Source of the DNA: Leishmania mexicana MHOM/GT/2001/U1103
Taxonomy: Eukaryota > Euglenozoa > Kinetoplastea > Trypanosomatida > Trypanosomatidae
Direction of reading: 5' to 3'
NCBI RefSeq assembly: GCF_000234665.1
Contig: NC_018322.1
Location: 310,001 to 374,000, forward strand
DNA length: 64,000 nucleotides
Part shown: positions 39,601 through 47,895 of the stretch, one piece after another
Layout: each line of letters opens with the position of its first letter
Numbering within the stretch: the stretch's first letter is position 1
Made by a program: the position numbers and the translations under genes
The notes under the pieces: model-generated
Database searches by the model: none
Seen by the model: the letters and a program-made list of their open reading frames with translations, nothing else
What the model was told of the DNA's origin: nothing

Positions 39601-42149
39601 TCCGCTCCTCTCGCCACCTCGCTGGACCAAAGGCGGAAAAGTGGGCGGAGTGGGAGTCCGACGTTCTCGCCACCACGTATCACGCGGACGTGTTGCCGCC
39701 GTCGTACACTCGCCAAGCAGGGAGCTCGAGAGAGCCACGATGGTCAGCGGCAGAGTTGCTCGCTACACGCGGATATCTCGGCCCTCGTGACGCGTGGCGC
39801 CGCTGCGCACCTGCATCACAGCGCGGCTTGGCCGCCACCGCCCGCAACGGCCGGTACCTCTGCATCATGGCCTCGGTCGGTCCGTACCGCAAGCTGGTAA
39901 ACCCCCGCGAGCCGCTACGCGACATGGCTGGCTTTTATGCGTGCGCTGTCTTCGACGTCTACGCTGGAGCCGTGCTGCGCGTCATTCCGGTGTGTCCGAC
40001 AGATCTCAGCGGGCTGCGCGGGCGGTGCATGTGGACGTCGGAGCGGCACGAGAGTGACCCCAAGGCACCGATTTATCGTCTGCCGTGCGCTGTGACGGTG
40101 GTGCCGCTGCCCGCCTCATCCGCAACAATGGCAGCTGCAGGGAAGGGCGCGAGCGGGTCACCAACGGGGCTGCCGTCGAACAGGAGCGTGACGGCAGCAC
40201 TTTGCGACGAGGGTGTCGTTGGCGACGAGGAAGACGGCGAGCCGGCAGAAGTGGTCATGCTCACGGTTGGTGGCCTCGGCAACTGCATCTATGTTTTCGA
40301 CGCCCTCAGCGGTCGGCGTCTCGTGTGCGAGGCGGAAACGACGCGCCACTGTGGCGAGTCTGCCGCGGCCGCGTATGAGGCGACTGCACGGGTGGCCAAA
40401 GCGCGGGCGAAAGCCCGGGGCGCGCGATCAGGGAGCGTGAGGTCAGACTCTATCCCTGTGATGCCTCACATACCGGCGACTTCGGCGGCCGCGCCAACTG
40501 TCCCTTCGGCGCCACCGACGCTCTCCGTCACCGTGACCTCTCCGATTCTCCCTGCATCGATTCGGAAGCCGGTGGACGTGCTTGCCTCGGTCGCGGCGTG
40601 GGGTCGTGGCACCGGTTTCGATGGCATCACAGACCCTTCATCCTCCACCGCCCCCAGCCCAGGCCCGTCACCGATATGTGGGATCGACGGCGGTATGGGC
40701 GAAGACAGCTCCATCGATGTGCAGCCGGTCCATTCCGCCCCCGAAGCACAGGCAGCAGCAGCAGCAGCTTTGGCCGTCTCCGAGGCGGTCGCCCAAACTG
40801 GCGCGCCAGTGCCGTGGCTACTACAGGGCACCACCTTCTCGCAACTCGGTGGATGGCATCTGCGCGGCATTCTCTGGTGGGTCCACGAAAACCCGCAGCC
40901 CTCCACGCTCTATAGGGGCGACGATGGCGGGGCGGTGGTCGAGCAGGATGCGAGGTGGAGCCAGGGTAACGCCTCATGGGGCGAAGCGGGCACGCGTGCA
41001 AATGGTGGGGGCATGAACGGCAACGGTGACACCCGTCCCGCGGCCGCACTCTCGCGAGGCGACGCGACGAACGGGGGCGCTGCCAACAACGTCGCAGCCC
41101 CGCCCTTGTCGTCGGCCCCCCATATGTCGGCGGCGAGCTCTGCGTTGTCCTTCTTTTACCAAACGCTGCTTGGCGTGTCAGGCATGACGGGCAGCGGTGC
41201 AGCGCCCCCACCCACGGACGCGTCTGCCACGTCATCTCAGCTGCATTCTCGACAGCAGCACGCGGCCGGGTCGTCGTCCTCGACCCTCAGCGTGGCATAT
41301 CCCTCCTACGGCTCCGTGTGGCGGCAGCGTCGCCACCGTCTGCTCGAGCGGCTGCTGCGCCACTACGACGTAGGAATGCTCTGGCAGGCGTACGTCACAC
41401 TCTTCAGTGCGGCGACGACAGCGACGAGCTCACTGGCGCCGCAGTCGGCGGTCTGCGCGCTCGTGCAGTGGGCGCTGTCGACAGACAAGGCGGCCACAGC
41501 CGCCGCTGCTTTGCTAGGGTCCTCTGACAGCCACACTCGATGGATCTGGTGCGTAACCCATGCCTCCCGGGCAAGCTCCAAGGGTCCCTCCGCGTCATCG
41601 AAGCAGCTGCGCCTGTCCGGAAACACAGGGAAGCACGCGACGACGCGCAGCCGGGACGTCGAGCACGTTGACGTGGGCAGCGGAGGCGCTAGCGGTGGTG
41701 CAGGTGACCGCAGCACTGTGCCATTCGCGCATATTCTCCAGCAGCGTGAAGACTTCATGATTGAGCTACAGGCGCTGGATACGCAGCAGCAGCAGCAGCA
41801 GCAGCAGGCAACGGCGGGCGCGGCAGAAGCGTCGCCGACGCGGTCAATTGTCAGCGGCCACGCGAAATCGCTCCTCTTCGGCGTACGTGCCCAAGCCATG
41901 GCGGAGGGCATGCTTCCCATCACGGCAAAGGGCCGTGCGGCGCAACAGCAGCAACGATCCGCCGCAGCGGCTCATGAGCTGTCATCCTCTGCAGCGATCA
42001 AGCTGCCGCCCTCGCACCACCAAAACCAGCTGCACGTGGATGTTGTCAACTGCGTGGCATCATGGTTCGACGCCAACGGCGGCTTCTACGTTTGCTGCGG
42101 CTCTGAGGATGGAGGGCTGTACATCATGGGCGGCCACATAATGGATTAG
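33663..42149 (+). CDS. Giant LisH-motif, WD40-like hypothetical protein
   Basis: 2828 aa from the first ATG (33663); the frame extends upstream only from a TTG. A LisH-like motif is visible at about residues 55-80 (SILYTLLQDLGLTATAQALC), a dimerisation module common in CUL4/CTLH ligase and microtubule proteins. An internal ATG at 33804 would start just before it. A helical region (about 170-800) follows, then a strongly acidic stretch (about 1070-1140). After that come WD-like blades: VECVEATPDGRLLALLTARG at about 1141-1160; YQCVSVGMDDLILRWLPACG near 1390; FYVANDSGDLYMYDAWD; MLTVGGLGNCIYVFDALSGR; and a last blade GGFYVCCGSEDGGLYIMGGH at the extreme C-terminus. Very long Ser/Ala/Gly/Gln inserts separate blades. 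The architecture recalls DCAF1-type proteins, but I cannot assign orthology. Confidence 0.8.
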   Translation: MRRTDPSSVLCGTGSGTAVVQGDEAFAGVFQDDPATPAVPATPAAADMPVASPSSSILYTLLQDLGLTATAQALCEELQRQQSHTVTLSPPSAPSLPSQASEVFVSLPHGNGATSPNTLGASLLPQHTEDVSPTRKTQAPASASVEPLPASVAMSSTATAAQRSNRVSASSDPAGDVSVELQRKVQPYCHVSQCTRAVASLAACAAEPLLALSPAFPSPPLSASASAATIATPLQLVDTLTTLWRAELRAALPHRAGSGMADAAAEAGAQSHRDGAFQVAALIARAAWCELRITELVFMQELHLAHTSAAATAPSAAAQPLQEAQRELVEVAGQLVTALQELRATCSAAVAQQCGVSAPPSGPSDAPPTHVGLVIASSIVSRLHSKSIGWLRNAECVMAWVLRRHGAFEPSADTAQASSSAQQQQQRKRRCLEAHSTATSAERSSDSACNSVPSPLLQPLQDIILGLSTATSAPAPSYQQCLDAEIARSAAALAKSGVARQTDPTPAAVDHDACGLFASVRIPITVRVAMTVQRVKLLHTLVGALVYNGDDSILCTLVVFAADRIRPWWTRQSSMLAQFLVQCAHQLSNILTSFLVQSSAGAQATPPQRSRLLSAASETVVLSLREQLEALAKEVLLCACPVANIALPVPQDSRLALCVRLMNALQQAHDTRSARLDRYVLKTCTAAAANTAMSANLVFSPLSSASSPTFESEGSPVTSPVWTVRVPSPPGLDLRGAAEQPTSSTPVHRSSIASDTSSTFDSMEAARTAAQVLQWKPHFIQLLATIATGRWQAQQDAPQAPYPGSRYHRLRLRMRDALRHAQELLRLQPRLQIGARGVVYPPHPTAGSDPDAGVPLSVVEQMPRMLQLATLQDARVLQRRLERRLTRETKYDGHNAAPTETSTSIGSSGDAAAAPVASSMRRGGVSPPSVSQPRTTGLKVNVGTSEYRSATSALAAATSTALRRPHITTEAEEPVATHRVASGNEGHPATSGSARPLEGQRATNVRSPGASTSPTPEPAAVGEDQESSQRLPVPSEVMPSGSEISSPDEEAGSSASDVAAAAVAASSEPQWENDEEQDEEEDTAEDPQLDRWHLHDEEAQDEIEEVDEEDEEEDAEEVGSQASSADMDYDRAEDDMKEEVECVEATPDGRLLALLTARGRLMVLRLQPHDSTSHYEEEVLIDASLPSMPSREKRLQWFESLSSFAHFSPCHRFVLAAVQFAPVELKPNSTCAMARAQSGSAGQLNIYSLHREDDGDETGSDSRDLEQEDQSSASPAISGIRERLRRLVGPATDRLYATFRPHDGPCLSARWVDTRWWGGGRRSRWANSAVEPLNSTNAAATVLMQCVKMGEVAGKSVGVLPSAKGATSEHRAVPKSWRAAAGVLLSEYQCVSVGMDDLILRWLPACGVVLQRVLTEPVQDIIVSPLMAAFYVANDSGDLYMYDAWDERNVTDGHPCSASEDADPCSMYSKSLSTVQTHRLVLPVTEEGHPRFHRVGRTLQHHQPYGHSSVSVSPSSRPSQQPQQQDRSLHHETLDDSDIIDQVHSNRSSAHYTGPVTPVFQRVVDPSRGLSGLPQHAPFHTHHPSFSDNTAAAQEGFSDDDENDGAQGDEAAPSRLAGRSAQGSSHRRSSGQAKTGTGSVGWTGLPRHLCWLLPHHWAPHTPWDAQLGRRIIRNLLRQTHTTTPTDTGELFYERNEETAGVAAALAVASDEANQPSLTDEQGSPGDAHRGRRPGHLYGGSGDAEGDAHDREEATCGSGGGQQDASSDEDGSRDSAEREYVYTTGADYDDDDDGARRPLPSHIIYGGGSSHVASEATAAAAAAAKGVPVSVLECAAHPTPARGPLQRAYYPSGACLVYKSVAKALCNAGDLADRQTQSEMGPGGSTHHLLSMAFSGEPQWMSEQRLWEREAEEAGATQTWQRTPHPSGSAADYDYGDAHDGSPLQQRDGGAGADTFSRPSAPLTLWSTAALARVLLWKDYFRSSRHLAGPKAEKWAEWESDVLATTYHADVLPPSYTRQAGSSREPRWSAAELLATRGYLGPRDAWRRCAPASQRGLAATARNGRYLCIMASVGPYRKLVNPREPLRDMAGFYACAVFDVYAGAVLRVIPVCPTDLSGLRGRCMWTSERHESDPKAPIYRLPCAVTVVPLPASSATMAAAGKGASGSPTGLPSNRSVTAALCDEGVVGDEEDGEPAEVVMLTVGGLGNCIYVFDALSGRRLVCEAETTRHCGESAAAAYEATARVAKARAKARGARSGSVRSDSIPVMPHIPATSAAAPTVPSAPPTLSVTVTSPILPASIRKPVDVLASVAAWGRGTGFDGITDPSSSTAPSPGPSPICGIDGGMGEDSSIDVQPVHSAPEAQAAAAAALAVSEAVAQTGAPVPWLLQGTTFSQLGGWHLRGILWWVHENPQPSTLYRGDDGGAVVEQDARWSQGNASWGEAGTRANGGGMNGNGDTRPAAALSRGDATNGGAANNVAAPPLSSAPHMSAASSALSFFYQTLLGVSGMTGSGAAPPPTDASATSSQLHSRQQHAAGSSSSTLSVAYPSYGSVWRQRRHRLLERLLRHYDVGMLWQAYVTLFSAATTATSSLAPQSAVCALVQWALSTDKAATAAAALLGSSDSHTRWIWCVTHASRASSKGPSASSKQLRLSGNTGKHATTRSRDVEHVDVGSGGASGGAGDRSTVPFAHILQQREDFMIELQALDTQQQQQQQQATAGAAEASPTRSIVSGHAKSLLFGVRAQAMAEGMLPITAKGRAAQQQQRSAAAAHELSSSAAIKLPPSHHQNQLHVDVVNCVASWFDANGGFYVCCGSEDGGLYIMGGHIMD
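41784..41807 (+). repeat. In-frame CAG run (polyglutamine)
   Basis: A run of pure CAG codons encodes eight consecutive glutamines (TQQQQQQQQAT) near the C-terminus of the LisH/WD-like protein. Pure codon repetition suggests length polymorphism. Confidence 0.9.
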
Positions 42150-43482
42150 CCAGCCGCACCGACGCGGATGCGTATGTCCTCACGGCCGACGGAGAAAGCG
42201 CGAGAGATGAAGGAAGGGGGAGAGCGCGTAGGTGCATCGAGGCGAAACGGCACACGTTCCGCTCTCCCTCTCTTGCTCTCCCTGCCGCGTTTCCGCGCGT
42301 CCACGCGCACGGCACTGCTCCAGCCATCGTTCACCTTTTCTTATCTCCTCGCTCGCATGGATGTCTCCCTCACCGGGGCAGTAGAGCCGAACCACACGGG
42401 TGTGTCGCTGCCATCGCGTGCCTTTGCACGTTGATCGATGCTTCCTCTTCCTTTGCTCCATCGATTTCGTTGTTTTCTGCCCTTTGCGGGTGCACTGTGC
42501 TTTTCTGCATTGTGCCCACGGAGTGTGCACGTGGCATGTGTGCATGTGTGTGTGCTGCTGCTGCTGCCTTCTTATACACTTGCCAATCACATCTGGCCCA
42601 CCGGTTCCCTGCCAAAGTCCACGCCTCGGTGCAGAAGCGGGTCTCCACCCTACCACATCCTCTCCACCCCCTCCTCCCCATTCCACAGACGGACAGACAA
42701 CACACACGCCGACTATACCTCTCACCCGGCGTCTCTCTCTCCCTCTCCCCCTCTTCCTCTTACCTTATGTGTCTGCGTACGGTGTGTTTGATGATGTACC
42801 TCTCCTCCCCCCCTCCCCACCTCCCCCATACCCCCCCCTGTTATCCTTCCTGGATAATTTCTGTATTGCTGTCGTGATCGCGGTGTCGTGAAGTGCGCGT
42901 GCATTATGCACGCCTTTGTGTTATCTTTCGCCTCCACTTTCCCCCCTTTTCTCTCTCCCTTCATATTCGGCGAGTCGCTCGCTGCCACACTCATGCGCGG
43001 ACGCGCACAGGCCGCTGTGTGCGTGCGCACGCAACTTCGGGTACGGGACAAGACTTATGACCAACGAAAACAACCCCCCCTCCCTCCCTCCCTCCCCAAA
43101 GAAAAGGCAGACGTAATCGCATCTCTCTGTCGGTGCGCAGAGAAGAGCACCGGGCTCGCCCACCCCCGCCCATGCTATCGCCCTACTCGCTCCTTCTGCA
43201 CGGGCGGCACCGCTGTGACTCCTGCGCCTGCTCTCTCCTATTCCCCCACCCCCCCCCGCCTAACAGCACACACGCACACGCGCACACTCCCATCCCCCTC
43301 GAACACTCTCCTAGCCCCTCATCCCTCCACCTCCCTGCACCACCCTAATCTGTGTAGCGTCCCCCATCCTACGGCTGCGCTCCGCCATCAAAGCGGATCA
43401 GCGCGGACACGGCAAGCGCGTCATCTGCACGGCTTCCAAGCCCGCAGCACTTCGTCCCCAACGACGTCAACGAAATTCGGAC
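42122..43482 (+). repeat. 1361-bp duplicated segment, copy A (left of gap)
   Basis: This segment begins inside the last 28 coding bases of the LisH/WD-like gene and runs to the N gap. It recurs at 43583-44943 with a constant offset of 1461 bases and no indel. I find only five mismatches, at 42768, 42769, 42781, 42831 and 42832. The copy ends exactly where, in the other copy, a CA microsatellite begins, which suggests a contig end rather than a biological duplication. Confidence 0.95.
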
Positions 43483-43582
43483 NNNNNNNNNNNNNNNNNN
43501 NNNNNNNNNNNNNNNNNNNNNNNNNNNNNNNNNNNNNNNNNNNNNNNNNNNNNNNNNNNNNNNNNNNNNNNNNNNNNNNNNN
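43483..43582. other. 100-N assembly gap
   Basis: Exactly 100 unknown bases, a customary placeholder length for a gap of unknown size between contigs. Any reading frame crossing it is meaningless. Confidence 0.99.
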
Positions 43583-44943
43583 CATCATGGGCGGCCACAT
43601 AATGGATTAGCCAGCCGCACCGACGCGGATGCGTATGTCCTCACGGCCGACGGAGAAAGCGCGAGAGATGAAGGAAGGGGGAGAGCGCGTAGGTGCATCG
43701 AGGCGAAACGGCACACGTTCCGCTCTCCCTCTCTTGCTCTCCCTGCCGCGTTTCCGCGCGTCCACGCGCACGGCACTGCTCCAGCCATCGTTCACCTTTT
43801 CTTATCTCCTCGCTCGCATGGATGTCTCCCTCACCGGGGCAGTAGAGCCGAACCACACGGGTGTGTCGCTGCCATCGCGTGCCTTTGCACGTTGATCGAT
43901 GCTTCCTCTTCCTTTGCTCCATCGATTTCGTTGTTTTCTGCCCTTTGCGGGTGCACTGTGCTTTTCTGCATTGTGCCCACGGAGTGTGCACGTGGCATGT
44001 GTGCATGTGTGTGTGCTGCTGCTGCTGCCTTCTTATACACTTGCCAATCACATCTGGCCCACCGGTTCCCTGCCAAAGTCCACGCCTCGGTGCAGAAGCG
44101 GGTCTCCACCCTACCACATCCTCTCCACCCCCTCCTCCCCATTCCACAGACGGACAGACAACACACACGCCGACTATACCTCTCACCCGGCGTCTCTCTC
44201 TCCCTCTCCCCCTCTTCCTCTTACCTTACCTGTCTGCGTACCGTGTGTTTGATGATGTACCTCTCCTCCCCCCCTCCCCACCTCCCCCATAAACCCCCCT
44301 GTTATCCTTCCTGGATAATTTCTGTATTGCTGTCGTGATCGCGGTGTCGTGAAGTGCGCGTGCATTATGCACGCCTTTGTGTTATCTTTCGCCTCCACTT
44401 TCCCCCCTTTTCTCTCTCCCTTCATATTCGGCGAGTCGCTCGCTGCCACACTCATGCGCGGACGCGCACAGGCCGCTGTGTGCGTGCGCACGCAACTTCG
44501 GGTACGGGACAAGACTTATGACCAACGAAAACAACCCCCCCTCCCTCCCTCCCTCCCCAAAGAAAAGGCAGACGTAATCGCATCTCTCTGTCGGTGCGCA
44601 GAGAAGAGCACCGGGCTCGCCCACCCCCGCCCATGCTATCGCCCTACTCGCTCCTTCTGCACGGGCGGCACCGCTGTGACTCCTGCGCCTGCTCTCTCCT
44701 ATTCCCCCACCCCCCCCCGCCTAACAGCACACACGCACACGCGCACACTCCCATCCCCCTCGAACACTCTCCTAGCCCCTCATCCCTCCACCTCCCTGCA
44801 CCACCCTAATCTGTGTAGCGTCCCCCATCCTACGGCTGCGCTCCGCCATCAAAGCGGATCAGCGCGGACACGGCAAGCGCGTCATCTGCACGGCTTCCAA
44901 GCCCGCAGCACTTCGTCCCCAACGACGTCAACGAAATTCGGAC
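43583..44943 (+). repeat. 1361-bp duplicated segment, copy B (right of gap)
   Basis: Near-identical to 42122-43482. Its first 28 bases are the end of the LisH/WD-like coding sequence, including its stop, now detached from the gene. The rest is the same 3' spacer, pyrimidine-rich and without a credible gene. It continues into a (CA)n stretch at about 44945-44974 that copy A lacks. Confidence 0.95.
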
Positions 44944-45255
44944 GCGCACACACACACACACGCACGCACGCACACTGAAACCATTCACGTGTGCATGTGT
45001 GCATTGGCGAAAACGGCGCACACAGGCCGAAAGCCGACGTTTTTTCTCTCTCCTTTACTATTCGCTTGCTTATTAAGCTGAGACACTCCCCCCCCTCCTC
45101 CCAACGGAAGCCTGAAAGGGCAGAGCGACGGACATTCAGCTTCGAGCACGTGTGCGCGCTCGTTGGCCGTGGTCTCTGCTCTCTTTCCGACTCCCCGCCG
45201 CGCTCCACACACACACACCATTCACGTGTGACTTGCACTCCGCCACACACAAGCA
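44944..45255. other. Spacer with CA repeat before the ACBP-like gene
   Basis: About 310 bases after the duplicated segment. It holds a CA/CGCA repeat (44945-44974), a T/CT-rich tract near 45040-45060 and further CA runs at 45205-45220. No gene is seen. Together with one copy of the duplicated segment, the real spacer here would be about 1.65 kb. Confidence 0.65.
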
Positions 45256-47895
45256 ATGATGCCGCAGGTGTCTCAGCCGTTACCCGCGGCGGGCGACTAC
45301 CTCGTCACGGCGTTTGCAGACATGATGCACACGCCATCCTTCCGCAAGCACGTGTGGGCGAAGATGCAGCAGGCGGAGCGGCGTCGGCTGGACGCACTGC
45401 GGCTGCAAGTGCTCTATGGCGATGCCCCAGCGACGTCGGCTGCGTCTGGAGGAGCCGCCAAGGCTGCCAGCGGAGCAACAGCAGCCGGCGCCGTGAACGT
45501 AGAGAGCGAGTCAACAGCCCAAACTTTGTCGCAGGAAACATCCTCATCTTCCGCCGCCTCCGGTAGCGCAGATGGTACGGCGGACCCTACCTCTCGCGCG
45601 ACGGCAGTGCTGAAGACGCCGTCCACGTCCTACAGCGGGAGGCCTGCGTCGACCTCGCGGCCGCCGGGACCGCTACGGTGGTTCGACGTCGCCGGACGTG
45701 CCCGATATTCGGCGTGGGTGGCACTGCGCGGCCGCATGTCTGCCGACGTCGCCGCCGAGTGCTTCTGCGCCGAGTTTCTCGGCTTTATAAAGAAGCATCC
45801 GCATCCAACGCTGCTGCCCCTCGTTGAGGCCACCCTAAGCACTGCCCGTGGACTTGCCCGTCGCAGCTGCGTCACGCCTCCTCGTCTGCTCGTGGCTCCA
45901 TCAGCCTCTACTGCTACAGCACACAGCACCGGCGCCGCCACCGCTCCGTCGCCGCCGTCCACGGTGGGACTCCAGGTACGCGCGTTGCAGGGAGACCCGG
46001 CTGCTCTCGCTCTTCTCTGGATCTGCCGCGCCTATCGACTGCCGTGCGAGTTTATTGTTGAGCCGTTGTCCAAGGCCCTCGGGGCACGCACGACTGACGC
46101 CTCCACAAGTACCTCGTCAACGCATGGTGCAAAGTGCGGCGAGGCCGCCGGCAGCCGCCCGACTGCACCGCCCACCACGAACCCGTACCTGTCCTACACC
46201 ATGGCGGATGCGTGCTACCCGTTCACTGTATCGCTGATACAGCCCACCGGTGCTTCCGCAGGGGCGTCGCCACCGACAGTGGCTACGACCGTCACCACAC
46301 CAGAAGCGGCGTTTGTGCTACTGACGGACACGTTTCTTGCCGACTACCCGCATTGGATGGGGGTACCCTCTGACCCGGCGAGCACTGCGGCGCTGTCGCC
46401 AGCGTCGCGCCTGCTCCAGCGGTGCGCCTGGTTGGACGAGCTGCAGCACATCACGCGCCACGTGCGGACACCGATACTGGCTCTCCTGGTGCACCAGGCT
46501 GCGCAGCCGCAGCGACTACGCCGTTTGAGCTCTTCCGCCGCTGCAGCGGAGCGTCGTCTTCTTCTCCGTGCCGTCGCGGCGCACCTGCACACCTATGAGC
46601 GATGGACGATGGACCGTGTGCTGTCCCGCCGCGTCCATCAGGCCCACAGGGTCCTCTCGCCCCTGCTGGCCTCCACCGCAGTTGTCGACTGCCTCCGACA
46701 CGCCTACGCGCGGGATGCAAAGGTCGTCAGTGCGGCGGACGCATACGTGTCCAGCTGCGGCTACGCGTTGTGCACACACCCCTTCTGCGCTGACGTGTTC
46801 CCGTTTCTGCGAGTGCCCTCTGTGCCCGTGGCGACTCTGCACGACACTGTGCAAGCACAGTGGCCATCCCCAGAACGGTCGCCGAGCGAGGCGCTGCCGC
46901 GACTGCGGACGGGGGGCAGTGTCACCGCCTCCTACGCGCCATGGGCTCTGCCGCTGTACCTCTCCGGCATCCCGGCAGAGTACAACAACACGATCAACCG
47001 GCTCCTGCGCCGTGAGGCGAATGGTGCCGTTCGACGGGAACAGCATCAGCAGCCGCTGCGCCTGCTCATCAACGACGAAGGCGAGGCGAAGGTCGGCCGC
47101 AGCAGCAGCTCCAGCGGTGGCAGTGGTCCCAGCGAAAAGGTTGATATGGCCACCACGGACTCACCGCAACAGCAACAGCAGCAGCAGCCGTGGCGGGCCG
47201 GCTACTATGCCATCAGCGGGTCGAGTATCACGAAGGAGGCGGCCGAGGCAGTCGAGCAGCTTATGCTCGCTCGCATGTTGTCCTTGCGCACGGATGACTT
47301 GAACCCCGACTCTGGCACTGCGGGCAGCACGAGCAGCGTGAGCGGGGTGCCGTTTCTTGTCCTTGCCCATATGTTTGCGCTGACGTGGGCGCTGTGTCAA
47401 GAGCAGGTGCCCGGCTTCCCGTACTTCATGTTGGATGGCAACCCCCATCACTATGGCGGCTTCTCGTTCCTGTCCGAGGACGCAGCGAAGAAAGCATCGA
47501 CATACGGCTCTGCGCGCGCACGAGGGAGGTTTCAAGCCGCGCTGTCCCCTGCCCCGGCGGTCGCGATCATGACCACAGCAGACCCCGGCGCCTCGATGTT
47601 GCCAGCGATTGCCGGGCGTGCATCCGCCGTGTCCTCCGCCTCCAGCCAGGACGGCGGTGTGAGTCTTGAGTCGCGGCTCAGGTACGGGTGGCGGGCTATC
47701 ACAGAGGCGCTCGCGATGGGGACTGCGCGGCTCTCGGGAGTGCGCCGCTCTGAGGCTGAACCGACGGGCACCGATGGGGGCGGCAAGCAAAGTGCTGGTG
47801 CGAACGCCACCCAAGTTCTGCGCAGTGAGGCGAATTCTATCGGTGCGGTGCCCTCAACAACGGCCGGCGCAGTCGTGGCGACGTCCCGGCTATGA
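45256..47895 (+). CDS. Hypothetical protein with split ACBP-like domain
   Basis: 879 aa; the start is the first of two consecutive ATGs, just after a CA-rich leader. An acyl-CoA-binding-protein-like domain appears split. Residues about 42-56 (RRLDALRLQVLYGDAP) resemble ACBP helix 2 (LxxYxLYKQATxGD). Residues about 141-180 (RWFDVAGRARYSAWVALRGR, then SADVAAECFCAEF) resemble the helix 3/4 region (DxxGKAKWDAWxxLKGxSxxxAxxxY). An ~85-residue Ala/Ser/Thr insert separates the halves. Downstream, about 236-450 has a GST-like feel: ALALLWICRAYRLPCEFIVE, then helices around RLLQRCAWLDEL. That is weak. The remainder is low complexity with poly-Gln. The possible role is acyl-CoA binding; no targeting signal is obvious. 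The ACBP assignment is moderate and the GST-like one speculative. Confidence 0.75.
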   Translation: MMPQVSQPLPAAGDYLVTAFADMMHTPSFRKHVWAKMQQAERRRLDALRLQVLYGDAPATSAASGGAAKAASGATAAGAVNVESESTAQTLSQETSSSSAASGSADGTADPTSRATAVLKTPSTSYSGRPASTSRPPGPLRWFDVAGRARYSAWVALRGRMSADVAAECFCAEFLGFIKKHPHPTLLPLVEATLSTARGLARRSCVTPPRLLVAPSASTATAHSTGAATAPSPPSTVGLQVRALQGDPAALALLWICRAYRLPCEFIVEPLSKALGARTTDASTSTSSTHGAKCGEAAGSRPTAPPTTNPYLSYTMADACYPFTVSLIQPTGASAGASPPTVATTVTTPEAAFVLLTDTFLADYPHWMGVPSDPASTAALSPASRLLQRCAWLDELQHITRHVRTPILALLVHQAAQPQRLRRLSSSAAAAERRLLLRAVAAHLHTYERWTMDRVLSRRVHQAHRVLSPLLASTAVVDCLRHAYARDAKVVSAADAYVSSCGYALCTHPFCADVFPFLRVPSVPVATLHDTVQAQWPSPERSPSEALPRLRTGGSVTASYAPWALPLYLSGIPAEYNNTINRLLRREANGAVRREQHQQPLRLLINDEGEAKVGRSSSSSGGSGPSEKVDMATTDSPQQQQQQQPWRAGYYAISGSSITKEAAEAVEQLMLARMLSLRTDDLNPDSGTAGSTSSVSGVPFLVLAHMFALTWALCQEQVPGFPYFMLDGNPHHYGGFSFLSEDAAKKASTYGSARARGRFQAALSPAPAVAIMTTADPGASMLPAIAGRASAVSSASSQDGGVSLESRLRYGWRAITEALAMGTARLSGVRRSEAEPTGTDGGGKQSAGANATQVLRSEANSIGAVPSTTAGAVVATSRL

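Noticed and set aside
42888..43610. 240-aa + strand ORF that crosses the run of Ns
   Set aside because: It is open only because unknown bases carry no stops; the flanks are duplicated spacer, and its last residues are the detached end of the LisH/WD-like gene.
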